The position numbers and the translations under genes were made by a program. 64,000 nt of DNA, from NCBI GenBank assembly GCA_016183655.1, contig JACPEH010000008.1, forward strand, positions 372,001 to 436,000, in the 5' to 3' direction. Shown here piece after piece: positions 22,238 to 31,798 of this stretch (the first letter of the stretch is position 1; each line of letters opens with the position of its first letter). This DNA is from Rhodocyclales bacterium. Its GTDB lineage: Bacteria; Pseudomonadota; Gammaproteobacteria; Burkholderiales; Rhodocyclaceae. Under the pieces are notes generated by a model. The model did no database searches and had not been told where the DNA came from. It worked only from the letters and a program-made list of their open reading frames with translations.

Positions 22238-23344
22238 ATGCCCTCCAGCCTCCCGACACGACTCAAGACCAACCCCCTCGCGGCAGTTCTCGTTGCCCTC
22301 GCGCTGGGGCTTGCCGCCCCGGTCGCCAGCGCCGACAACCTTGCCGACATCCAGAAGCTGATCAAGTCCGGGCAATATCCGCAGGCACTCGAAAAGACCG
22401 ACGCCTACATCGCCAGCAAGCCGCGCGATGCGCAAGGCCGTTTCATGAAGGGCCTGATCCTCACCGAGATGAACCGCCCGGCCGACGCCGTCGCCGTATT
22501 CACCAAGCTGACCGAGGATTACCCCGAGCTGCCCGAGCCGTACAACAACCTGGCCGTGCTCTACGCCCAGCAGAAGCAGTATGAAAAGGCGCGTACCGCA
22601 CTGGAGATGGCGATCAGGACGCACCCGGCCTACGCCGTCGCCTACGAGAACCTCGGCGACGTCTACGCCAAGCTCGCCAGCCAGGCCTATGACAAGGCGC
22701 TGCAGCTCGACTCGTCGAACGCCGCGGCGCAGGGCAAGCTGTCGCTGATCCGCGACCTGGTCAGCACCAACACCCGCCCCGGCGGCAAGCCGGCCACCGT
22801 CGCCGCAGCCACCGCCGCCAAGCCGGCGGAGCCGGTGAAACCGGCAGCCGTCGAGCCGGCGAAACCCGCGGCGGAACCGCTGAAGCCGGCCGCCACCGTC
22901 GTTCCGGTCGCCCCGGCGGCGGTGACGCCGGTGAAGACCGCGGAAGCGCCGAAGGCGGCCGAGAAACCGGTCGAGAAGCCCGCCGCCCCGGCCAAGGCCG
23001 CCGACGCCGGCGAGGCCGAAGCGGTCAACGCGGTGCAGGGCTGGGCCGCCGCCTGGTCGAAGAAGGACGTCAAGGGCTACCTCGCGCACTACGCGCCCGA
23101 CTTCCAGACGCCGAACGGCATGCCGCGCAAGGCGTGGGAAGCCGAACGCCAGCAGCGCATCGAGAAGCCGGGCAAGATCCAGGTCAGCGTCGATGACGTC
23201 AAGGTCGCGATCGCCGGCGACAAGGCGACGGTCAAGTTCCGCCAGAACTACAAGTCGGCCACGCTGAATTCGTCCGCCGGCAAGACGCTGGTGCTGATCC
23301 GCGTCGGCGGCAAGTGGCTGATCCAGCAGGAGCGCGTCGGCTGA
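22238..23344 (+). CDS. Periplasmic TPR protein with C-terminal NTF2-like domain
   Basis: 368 residues. Signal peptide about 1-32 (cleavage after APVASA), TPR repeats about 35-170 ([20 protein letters not shown] and similar), a low-complexity Ala/Pro/Lys linker about 180-265 suited to spanning periplasm or peptidoglycan, then an NTF2-like/SnoaL domain ([21 protein letters not shown] to the end). The next gene, an L,D-transpeptidase, carries a related C-terminal domain and overlaps by one base (TGATG). A scaffold or partner role in cell-wall remodelling is inferred. Confidence 0.8.
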   Translation: MPSSLPTRLKTNPLAAVLVALALGLAAPVASADNLADIQKLIKSGQYPQALEKTDAYIASKPRDAQGRFMKGLILTEMNRPADAVAVFTKLTEDYPELPEPYNNLAVLYAQQKQYEKARTALEMAIRTHPAYAVAYENLGDVYAKLASQAYDKALQLDSSNAAAQGKLSLIRDLVSTNTRPGGKPATVAAATAAKPAEPVKPAAVEPAKPAAEPLKPAATVVPVAPAAVTPVKTAEAPKAAEKPVEKPAAPAKAADAGEAEAVNAVQGWAAAWSKKDVKGYLAHYAPDFQTPNGMPRKAWEAERQQRIEKPGKIQVSVDDVKVAIAGDKATVKFRQNYKSATLNSSAGKTLVLIRVGGKWLIQQERVG

Positions 23345-24549
23345 TGCGACGAATCGCCTTCGGTGGTCTGCTGCTGACCATCGTTGCCGTCGCCCCCGCC
23401 CTCTCCGTTCCCGGCAGGTCGGGAACGGCCGCACCACCGACCTACTCCGATTCCGGCCTGGAAGCGCAGCTCGCGCGCGTCTATGCCGAGATCGAGAAGA
23501 ACCGCCTCGACAAGGCGCTCGAACTGACGGAGTCGCTGCTCCGGCAGCACCCCAACTTCCGCCTCGGCCACCTGATCAAGGGCGACCTGCTGCTCGCCCG
23601 CGCACGCCCGATCTCGACGCTGGGCAACGCCGCCAACGCGCCGGCAGACCGCCTCGCCGACCTGCGCGAGGAAGCGATCGCCCGGATCAAGGCGCACCGC
23701 CAGAAGCCGACCGCCAACGCCGTGCCGCGCTACCTGCTGCAGATGCAGCCGGACCAGAAGCATGCGGTCGTCGTCGACACGCAGAAGGCCCGCCTGTACC
23801 TCTACCAGAACGACAACGGCCGGCCGCGTTTCGTCGCCGACTACTACATCAGCCACGGCAAGCTCGGCGCCGAGAAGATGCGCGAGGGCGACAAGAAGAC
23901 GCCGGTCGGCGTCTATCACGTCACCACCAGCCTGCCGCGCCAGAAGCTGACCGATTTCTACGGCAGCGGCGCCTTCCCGATCAACTACCCGAACGAATGG
24001 GACAAGCGGCAGGGGCGCAACGGCCACGGCATCTGGCTGCACGGCACCCCGTCCGACACCTTGTCGCGTCCGCCGAAGGCCTCCGACGGCTGCGTCGTGC
24101 TCGCCAACGCCGACCTCGATGCGCTGGCCAAGAACCTGCAGCCGGGCCTGACGCCGGTGATCATCAGCAACGAGATCGAATGGCTGTCGCTCGACGACTG
24201 GCAAAAGGAACGGAGCGCCCTCAGCAAGACCATCGACCAGTGGCGCGCCGACTGGGAAAGCCGCGACACCGACCGCTTCCTGCGCCACTACTCGAAGAAA
24301 TTCCAGGCCGGCAAGCAGGGCCTCGCCGAGTTCGCGCAGCAGAAACGGCAGGTCAACGCCGGCAAGGAATGGATCAAGGTCAAGACCGAAAACCTGTCGA
24401 TGTTCCGCAACCCGGGCAAGGAAGACCTGGTGCTCGTCACCTTCGAGCAGGATTACCGCAGCAACAACCTTTCCAACCAGATGAAGAAACGCCAGTACTG
24501 GATCCGCGAGGACGGCAGCTGGAAGATCGTTTACGAAGGAGCCGCATGA
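23344..24549 (+). CDS. L,D-transpeptidase (YkuD domain) with C-terminal NTF2-like domain
   Basis: Periplasmic peptidoglycan cross-linking or lipoprotein-attaching enzyme, 401 residues. N-terminal signal/anchor about 3-22, a TPR-like region about 35-115, YkuD domain about 140-275 with the active-site motif [20 protein letters not shown] (nucleophile Cys, preceding His), and a C-terminal NTF2-like segment ([20 protein letters not shown]). ATG at 23344 overlaps the previous stop; its own stop overlaps the ppiA start (ATGA), so the three are translationally coupled. Confidence 0.88.
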   Translation: MRRIAFGGLLLTIVAVAPALSVPGRSGTAAPPTYSDSGLEAQLARVYAEIEKNRLDKALELTESLLRQHPNFRLGHLIKGDLLLARARPISTLGNAANAPADRLADLREEAIARIKAHRQKPTANAVPRYLLQMQPDQKHAVVVDTQKARLYLYQNDNGRPRFVADYYISHGKLGAEKMREGDKKTPVGVYHVTTSLPRQKLTDFYGSGAFPINYPNEWDKRQGRNGHGIWLHGTPSDTLSRPPKASDGCVVLANADLDALAKNLQPGLTPVIISNEIEWLSLDDWQKERSALSKTIDQWRADWESRDTDRFLRHYSKKFQAGKQGLAEFAQQKRQVNAGKEWIKVKTENLSMFRNPGKEDLVLVTFEQDYRSNNLSNQMKKRQYWIREDGSWKIVYEGAA

Positions 24550-25109
24550 TGCTGAAGAAAGTTTCCCTCCTCGCCGCAGGCCTGGCCCTGTCGGTCGCCG
24601 CCTGGGCCGGCCCCAAGGTCGAAATGCAGACCAGCCTCGGCCGCATCGTCATCGAACTCGACCAGGAGAAAGCGCCGGGAACGGTGAAGAACTTCCTCGC
24701 CTACGCCGGCGAAGGCTTCTACAACGGCACGGTGTTCCACCGCGTGATCCCCGGCTTCATGGTCCAGGGCGGCGGCTTCACCGCCGACATGGCGCAGAAG
24801 CCGACCAAGGCACCGGTGCAGAACGAGGCCAAGAACGGCCTGAAGAACGCCCGCGGCACGATCGCCATGGCGCGCACGCAGGACCCGCACTCGGCCACCG
24901 CCCAGTTCTTCATCAACCACGCCGACAACGGCCCGCTGGATTACCCATCGCGCGACGGCTGGGGCTACGCGGTGTTCGGCAAGGTGACCGAAGGCCTCGA
25001 CGTGGTCGACAAGATCGCCCAGGTGAAGACCGGCAACAAGGGCTTCCACCAGAACGTGCCGCTCGAACCGGTCACCATCCAGTCGGTCAAAGTCATTTCC
25101 GAAAAGTAA
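24546..25109 (+). CDS. ppiA: Periplasmic peptidyl-prolyl cis-trans isomerase (cyclophilin A type)
   Basis: 187 residues with signal peptide about 1-22 (cleavage after AAWA). Cyclophilin core: [31 protein letters not shown], and [17 protein letters not shown] with the catalytic Arg, Phe and His positions present. Starts at the ATG overlapping the transpeptidase stop by four bases. Probably assists folding of envelope proteins, including products of this operon. Confidence 0.93.
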   Translation: MMLKKVSLLAAGLALSVAAWAGPKVEMQTSLGRIVIELDQEKAPGTVKNFLAYAGEGFYNGTVFHRVIPGFMVQGGGFTADMAQKPTKAPVQNEAKNGLKNARGTIAMARTQDPHSATAQFFINHADNGPLDYPSRDGWGYAVFGKVTEGLDVVDKIAQVKTGNKGFHQNVPLEPVTIQSVKVISEK

Positions 25110-25128
25110 CCCACGCAAGGAACCCCTC

Positions 25129-25626
25129 ATGTCCCAGGTCAAACTCACCACCACCTTCGGCGCCATCACCCTTAAGCTCGACGCCGAGAAGGCCCCGAAA
25201 ACCGTCGAGAACTTCCTCGCCTACGTCGCCGCCGGCCACTACGACAACACCATCTTCCACCGCGTGATCAAGGGCTTCATGATCCAGGGCGGCGGCTTCG
25301 AGCCGGGCATGAAGCAGAAGGAATGCCGCGCGCCGATCGACAACGAGGCGGCCAACGGCCTGAAGAACAAGCGCGGCACGATCGCCATGGCGCGCACCAA
25401 CGACCCGCACTCGGCCACCGCCCAGTTCTTCATCAACGTCGTCGACAACGACTTCCTCGACTTCAAGGCCCCGTCCGGCAGCGGCTGGGGCTACTGCGTC
25501 TTCGGCGAAGTGGTCGACGGCCTCGACGTGCTCGACAAGATCAAGGCCGTGCGCACCGGCAACAGCGGCTTCCACCAGGACGTCCCGGTCGAGGACGTGG
25601 TCATCGAGAAGGCCGAGGCGGTTTGA
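25129..25626 (+). CDS. ppiB: Cytoplasmic peptidyl-prolyl cis-trans isomerase (cyclophilin B type)
   Basis: 165 residues, no signal peptide. Cyclophilin motifs [31 protein letters not shown] and [19 protein letters not shown]. It is a close paralogue of the upstream ppiA, 19 bp away and behind AAGGAA, so the pair probably arose by tandem duplication with gain or loss of a signal peptide. Last gene of the operon before a palindromic repeat. Confidence 0.95.
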   Translation: MSQVKLTTTFGAITLKLDAEKAPKTVENFLAYVAAGHYDNTIFHRVIKGFMIQGGGFEPGMKQKECRAPIDNEAANGLKNKRGTIAMARTNDPHSATAQFFINVVDNDFLDFKAPSGSGWGYCVFGEVVDGLDVLDKIKAVRTGNSGFHQDVPVEDVVIEKAEAV

Positions 25627-25643
25627 TCTTCTACCATGCGTCC

Positions 25644-25731
25644 TTCGATACGGCCGCTGCGCGGCCTACTCAGGACGAACGGAGCGCCAATTCCGTTCGT
25701 GGTGAGTAGCCCGCAATGCGGGCGTATCGAA
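25644..25731. repeat. 88-bp imperfect palindromic intergenic element
   Basis: TTCGATAC at the left end and GTATCGAA at the right end, with inner arms CTACTCAGGACGAACGGA and TTCCGTTCGTGGTGAGTAG. Similar TTCGATAC...GTATCGAA elements are common as dispersed repeats in proteobacterial genomes. It could fold as a long hairpin between ppiB and lpxH. Confidence 0.75.
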
Positions 25732-25762
25732 CCATGAACGGCGCTCAGCCCGGCGGCACCAC

Positions 25763-26503
25763 GTGATCCTCTTCGTTTCCGACCTGCACCTGTCGGCGCA
25801 GACCCCGGAACTCAACGCCCTCTTCCTGCAATTCCTCGGCGGCCGCGCGCGCGCCGCCGAGGCGCTGTACATCCTCGGCGACCTGTTCGAATACTGGGTC
25901 GGCGACGATGACCTCGACACCCCCGCCGACCCCACCCACGCTGCCGTCGTCAGCGCGCTGCGCAGACTCGCCGACGCCGGCGTCGCGGTCAACGTCATGC
26001 GCGGCAACCGCGACTTCCTGCTCGGCGACGGTTTCGCCGCCGCCAGCGGCGCCCGCCTGCTGCCCGACCCCTACGTACTGTCCTTGCCCGCGTGGCAGTT
26101 CGTGCTCTCGCACGGCGACGCGCTGTGCACCGACGACCGCGACTACCAGGCCTTCCGCGCCCAGTCGCGCAGCCCGGAATGGCAGGCCGCGTTCCTCGCC
26201 AAGCCGCTTGCCGAACGGCACGCGATCGCCCGTGCGCTGCGCGAGCGGAGCGAAGCCGGCAAGGCGCAAAAAGCCGGCGGCGCCGACTACCTGATGGACG
26301 TGAACGCCGGCGCCACCGAGGATTTCCTGCGCACGCACGGCTACGCCACCTTCATCCACGGCCACACGCACAAGCCGGCGATGCACGACCACATCGTCGA
26401 CGGCATCCACGTCGAGCGCTGGGTGCTCGCCGACTGGCACGGCGCCGCCGGCGAATGCCTGGTCTGGGACGGCGAGCGCCTCGTTCGCGAGCGCTTGACC
26501 TGA
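25763..26503 (+). CDS. lpxH: UDP-2,3-diacylglucosamine diphosphatase
   Basis: Peripheral membrane hydrolase of lipid A synthesis, forming lipid X. 246 residues, GTG start. Calcineurin-like metal motifs are all visible: SDLHL (DxH), LGDLFEYWVGDD (GD), RGNRDF (GNxD), SHGDALCTDD (GD/H) and FIHGHTHKPA (GHTH). Close relatives in betaproteobacteria have the same length. The promoter of the downstream manganese riboswitch begins within its last codons. Confidence 0.95.
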   Translation: MILFVSDLHLSAQTPELNALFLQFLGGRARAAEALYILGDLFEYWVGDDDLDTPADPTHAAVVSALRRLADAGVAVNVMRGNRDFLLGDGFAAASGARLLPDPYVLSLPAWQFVLSHGDALCTDDRDYQAFRAQSRSPEWQAAFLAKPLAERHAIARALRERSEAGKAQKAGGADYLMDVNAGATEDFLRTHGYATFIHGHTHKPAMHDHIVDGIHVERWVLADWHGAAGECLVWDGERLVRERLT

Positions 26504-26523
26504 GCACCGCTCTTCGGCAGAAT
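26495..26523 (+). promoter_or_regulatory. Sigma70 promoter of the riboswitch-terC unit
   Basis: TTGACC at 26495-26500, 17-bp spacer, CAGAAT at 26518-26523. The expected start near 26530 coincides with the first paired bases of the riboswitch. Confidence 0.65.
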
Positions 26524-26529
26524 TCGCCT

Positions 26530-26655
26530 ACCCCAAAGGGGAGTAGCTGAATCGACCGGTCGTCAATACGAGATTCGCATTTGCGTGCAGTCTCCGGCCT
26601 GTCGGGCAAGCGGTGAGCGCCAGCGCGAACCGCCTCTGCAAGCGAGACCTTTGCC
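26530..26655 (+). promoter_or_regulatory. yybP-ykoY manganese riboswitch
   Basis: Contains the family hallmarks: CAAAGGGGAGTAGC at the 5' side, an internal GAGATTC...GCATTT-type helix, and the 3' AGCGAGACCTTTGCC. CAAAGG (26534-26539) pairs with CCTTTG (26648-26653) as P1. The class binds Mn2+ and typically controls alx/terC and other Mn exporters, exactly what lies downstream. The 3' strand of P1 is shared with a terminator hairpin, so metal binding should favour P1 and read-through (ON switch). Confidence 0.88.
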
Positions 26656-26675
26656 GCCCGGCAAAGGTCTTTTTC
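26645..26675 (+). terminator. Riboswitch-controlled intrinsic terminator
   Basis: Perfect 11-bp stem AGACCTTTGCC/GGCAAAGGTCT with GCCC loop followed by TTTTC. The left arm overlaps the P1 3' strand, making the two structures mutually exclusive. Confidence 0.88.
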
Positions 26676-26737
26676 GTTGACGCACCGGTGCCGGCAAGGG
26701 GCTTTGACAGCAACCCTGACTCGACCTGGAGCCGACA

Positions 26738-26956
26738 ATGAAAATCGCCAACATCCCCCACCTGATCCGACTCGCCGTATTGCGCACGCTGCTGCGCGCC
26801 GCCGGCTTCGTCTTCCGCCGCTTCGTGATGCCGGGCCTGCGCCCGGCCGCGGCGCGCGCGCGGGGCGCACACGCCGCCCACCGCTCACACGACGACGGGC
26901 TCGTCATCGACGGCGAATACCGCCGCCTTGACCCCCGCCACAACGACCGCTGGTAA
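26738..26956 (+). CDS. Small basic protein downstream of the manganese riboswitch, function unknown
   Basis: 72 residues, ATG with GGAG six bases upstream. Start MKIANIPHLIRLAVLRTLLR forms an amphipathic, Arg-rich helix; then a hydrophobic segment GFVFRRFVMPGLRP and a polar His/Arg/Asp-rich C-terminus (ending RLDPRHNDRW). It lies between the riboswitch terminator and terC, 11 bp before terC, so it is under Mn control. I do not recognise the family. A small regulator or membrane-associated partner of the exporter, or a leader that couples translation into terC, are possible. Confidence 0.55.
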   Translation: MKIANIPHLIRLAVLRTLLRAAGFVFRRFVMPGLRPAAARARGAHAAHRSHDDGLVIDGEYRRLDPRHNDRW

Positions 26957-26967
26957 GGAAGCCGACC

Positions 26968-27916
26968 ATGGAAGGCATTGCCAACGGCTGGATGTGGGGG
27001 GGCTTCGCCCTGTTCGTCGTCGTCGCCATCGCCGTCGACCTGCTCGCCCTGGAGAAGAAGGGGTCGCACTCGGTCGGCATCCGCGAAGCGCTCGGCTGGT
27101 CGCTGCTGTGGGTGACGCTGGCGCTGGTTTTCAACGCGCTGCTGTGGTTCTGGCTCGACCAGACCGCCGGCCGCGAACTCGCCAACCTCAAGGCGACCGA
27201 GTTCCTCACCGGCTACCTGATCGAGAAATCACTGTCGGTCGACAACATCTTCGTTTTCCTGATGCTGCTGACCGCCTTCGCCGTGCCGCCCCACTTGCAG
27301 AAGCGGGCGCTGATCATCGGCGTCATCGGCGCCGTCGTCCTGCGCGCGATCATGATCCTGATCGGCGCCTGGCTGATCGCGCAGTTCCACTGGATCCTCT
27401 ACGTCTTCGGCGCCTTCCTGCTGCTCACCGGCATCAAGATGATCTGGGCCGCCGACCACGAGCCGGACCTGGAGAAGAACCCGATCCTGCGCTGGATGCG
27501 CGGACACCTCTCGATCACGCGCGAATTCGTCGGCGAAAGGCTCAGCGAAATGCGCGACGGCCAGCGCTGGTTCACGCCCTTGTTCGTCGTCGTCGTGCTG
27601 ATCGGCATCACCGACGTCATCTTCGCGGTAGACTCCATCCCGGCGATCTTCGCCATCACCACCGACCCGTTCATCGTCATGACCTCGAACATCTTCGCCA
27701 TCCTCGGCCTCAGGGCGCTGTACTTCCTGCTCGCCGACCTCGCCGGCCGCTTCCACCTGCTGAAGTACGGGCTGGCGCTGGTGCTGGTCTTCATCGGCAC
27801 GAAGATGCTCATCGTCGAATGGTTCAAGATCCCGGTCTTCCTGTCGCTGGGCGTCGTCGCCGCAATCCTCGCCTGCGCCGTCGCCGCCTCGTGGCTGATT
27901 CCGGAAAAAGGCACGA

Positions 27917-27927
<11 letters not shown>
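26968..27927 (+). CDS. alx: TerC/Alx family membrane protein, putative manganese exporter
   Basis: 319 residues with about nine membrane helices. Hallmarks: [25 protein letters not shown] in the first half and [24 protein letters not shown] in the second, each carrying the acidic metal-site residues (E/D in EKSLSVDN and FAVDS). E. coli Alx has the same architecture and also sits behind a yybP-ykoY riboswitch. The name alx is by analogy. Overlaps recQ by 11 bases. Confidence 0.9.
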
Positions 27928-29734
<1,807 letters not shown>

Positions 29735-29806
29735 GACGCGGCCCTCACTCGCGGGCGAGTTCGCCGCCCGGCGTGCAATTACGCACAGCGCAACGGATTA
29801 CGGCAC

Positions 29807-29825
29807 TGAAAGCAAACTGACAGCT
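29807..29825 (+). promoter_or_regulatory. TctD-type direct repeat upstream of the porin
   Basis: GAAAGC (29808-29813), AAACT, GACAGC (29819-29824): two half-sites 11 bp apart, one mismatch to the site upstream of tctC. 63 bp before the porin ATG. Part of a five-member set; operator function is inferred. Confidence 0.5.
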
Positions 29826-29887
29826 AACTTCGGAAAGATGCGTCCAGCGTTCGTTGGAACGCCCACGCAAACAACCGGAGGATACTG

Positions 29888-30904
29888 ATGAGAAGAAAGC
29901 TATTGGCCGCTGCATCGCTGGCCGCCGTGTCGGGACTGGCCGCCGCGCAGAGCAACGTGACCGTCTATGGCGTCGTCGACGCCAACTACACCTACAACTC
30001 CGGCGGCGGCAAGCACTTCGCCGGCGTCGACTCGGGCGGCATCAGCGGCTCGCGCCTCGGCTTCCGCGGCAGCGAGGAGCTCGGCAACGGCCTGAAGGCG
30101 ATCTTCACGCTCGAATACGGCCTGAAGGTCGACACCAACACCGGCGTCGCCTCGGCCCGCCAGCAGTTCGTCGGCCTGCAGAGCAACCGCTGGGGCACGG
30201 TGATGGCCGGCTACGTCTACAGCCCGGCCGACGACTTCAACGCCGACTACGACGGCCTGTCCAACTCCGGCCTGCTCTCCGCGCGCTCGAACATGCTCAA
30301 CGACGGCGGCTTCTCGACCAAGACCGACGACACCTTCCAGAACGCGGTCGGCTACATCTCGCCGGAATTCGGCGGCGTCACGCTGCGCGCGGTGGTCGGC
30401 AAGGGCGAGCAGACGACCAGCCCGCGCGAGACCAAGATCGCGCTCGGCGCCGAATACAAGGCCGGCCCGTTCAAGGCGGCAATCCTGCACCACGACGTCG
30501 ACAACACCGGCGGCACGCTGCCCAAGCGCGACCTCAGCGAGACGGTGCTCGGCGCCGCCTACGACTTCAAGGTGGCGATGCTGATGGCCACCTACGCCTC
30601 GAAGAAGGTCACCGACCGCGACCGCGACAACACCTGGTCGGTCGGCGCCCGCGTCCCGGTCGGCAGCGGCTCGGTCCGCCTCAGCTACGCCCGGCTCGAC
30701 ATGTCCGACGACAGCGGCAACAAGGACGCCAGCGGGTGGACGCTTGCCTACTTCCACGACCTGTCGAAGCGGACCACGTTGTACACCGGCTACCATGCGC
30801 TGAACAACGCCAGCCTCGCCAACTACGACCACGAGCAGGTCAAGGGCCTGACCGCGGGCGACAACGCCCGGCTGATCACCGTCGGCATGCGCCACCGCTT
30901 CTAA
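29888..30904 (+). CDS. Outer membrane porin (betaproteobacterial general/anion porin type)
   Basis: 338 residues. Signal peptide about 1-20 (AAVSGLAAAQ) followed by the typical mature start SNVTVYGVVDANYTY, the L3-type SGGISGSRLGFRGSEELGNGLKAIFTLEYG and C-terminal VGMRHRF ending in Phe for BAM recognition. Sixteen-stranded trimeric porin family. GGAGGA precedes the ATG. Regulated candidate: a GAAAGC direct repeat like those at the tct genes lies upstream; in Pseudomonas the tricarboxylate porin OpdH is TctDE-controlled, so this may be the tricarboxylate entry pore. Confidence 0.92.
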   Translation: MRRKLLAAASLAAVSGLAAAQSNVTVYGVVDANYTYNSGGGKHFAGVDSGGISGSRLGFRGSEELGNGLKAIFTLEYGLKVDTNTGVASARQQFVGLQSNRWGTVMAGYVYSPADDFNADYDGLSNSGLLSARSNMLNDGGFSTKTDDTFQNAVGYISPEFGGVTLRAVVGKGEQTTSPRETKIALGAEYKAGPFKAAILHHDVDNTGGTLPKRDLSETVLGAAYDFKVAMLMATYASKKVTDRDRDNTWSVGARVPVGSGSVRLSYARLDMSDDSGNKDASGWTLAYFHDLSKRTTLYTGYHALNNASLANYDHEQVKGLTAGDNARLITVGMRHRF

Positions 30905-31380
30905 GCCGTCCTCGCCGGCGGGAAGCGGCCGCGCGCCGCGGCCCGCCGGGCTCGCTTCATGCGGGGCCGGCCGCGCGCCGCCGCCCCCTCCTCCCCCAGC
31001 AAAACACCGGCCGGCAAGCACCCGCAAACGGGCGTCGGCCGACGCCCTCGGAAATTCTCCGGCGCAGCGCCGGCACGAAAGCGAAACCGCTTGCCGCGCC
31101 CGCCGTTGCGGCGCAACCCGCACGAAGTCAGTCATGTTGGAACGGATGGATAGGTTCGTCATTCCGGCGAATGCGCCCCGCAGGCGGAGGGGCCCATGGC
31201 TCAAGTAGCCTTGGGGTGCCGGAATCCAGGGAGAACCTGCAAGCGCATGGCCCGGCCCCGTTCGTACGAGCCGGCCGCCTGGATTCCGGGTCAACCCCTG
31301 AATGACGGGCTTGCATCCACCGAATTCTGGTGGACTGACTACTACCTTATCCGTCACCAGCCGGCTGCGCCGGCGTGCGC
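30905..31380. other. Non-coding gap between convergent porin and thioesterase genes
   Basis: No gene is supported. It holds a strong CCGGCGGG/CCCGCCGG hairpin (30915-30949) just after the porin without a T-run, a GC-rich stretch with short hairpins, and the 178-bp repeat described separately. Confidence 0.6.
31131..31309 (+). repeat. 178-bp intergenic repeat, left copy (inverted relative to 46670-46847)
   Basis: Composite of two GTCATTCC...GGAATCCAG units facing each other. Reading on the plus strand it matches the reverse complement of 46670-46847 nearly base for base from GTCATG through GTTCGTCATTCCGGCGAATG to the final GAATGACGG. Confidence 0.85.
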
Positions 31381-31788
31381 CTACGCCTTGTCGCCGAGGG
31401 CGGCCGGCGGCACCACCCGCGGCCGGCCGCCCTGGTCGAGGGCGACGAAGACGAAGGTGGCGTCGGTGACGCGCACCTGCTCCTCGCCGTCGCGCGAGCG
31501 CCGCCAGGCCTCGACCTGGATGGTCATCGAGGTGCGCCCGACGCGGGTGATCTCGGCGTAGAGGCTGACCTCGTCGCCGATATACACCGGGTGCAGGAAG
31601 GTGATGCTGTCCACCGACACCGTGGCGCAGCGGCAGCGGGCGCGGCGCGCGGCGACGTTACCGGCGGCCAGGTCCATCTGCGCCATCAGCCAGCCGCCGA
31701 AAATGTCGCCGGCCGGGTTGGCGTCGGCCGGCATGGCGATGGTGCGGATCGCGGGTTCGCCGTGCGGACGAACGGGGGTTTCGGTCAT
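31381..31788 (-). CDS. Acyl-CoA thioesterase (hotdog fold, YciA type)
   Basis: 135 residues from the ATG at 31788, behind GAGGAG. Hotdog thioesterase motifs: MPADANPAGDIFGGWLMAQMDLA with the catalytic Asn/Asp region, and VSVDSITFLHPVYIGDEVSLYAEI. Hydrolyses acyl-CoA, commonly acetyl- to medium-chain-CoA in this subfamily. It begins 10 bp after the AclA-like stop on the same strand, so it is the third gene of the lyase-like operon, where it could recycle CoA from acetyl-CoA. Confidence 0.88.
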   Translation of the reverse strand: MTETPVRPHGEPAIRTIAMPADANPAGDIFGGWLMAQMDLAAGNVAARRARCRCATVSVDSITFLHPVYIGDEVSLYAEITRVGRTSMTIQVEAWRRSRDGEEQVRVTDATFVFVALDQGGRPRVVPPAALGDKA

Positions 31789-31798
31789 GCGGGTCTCC

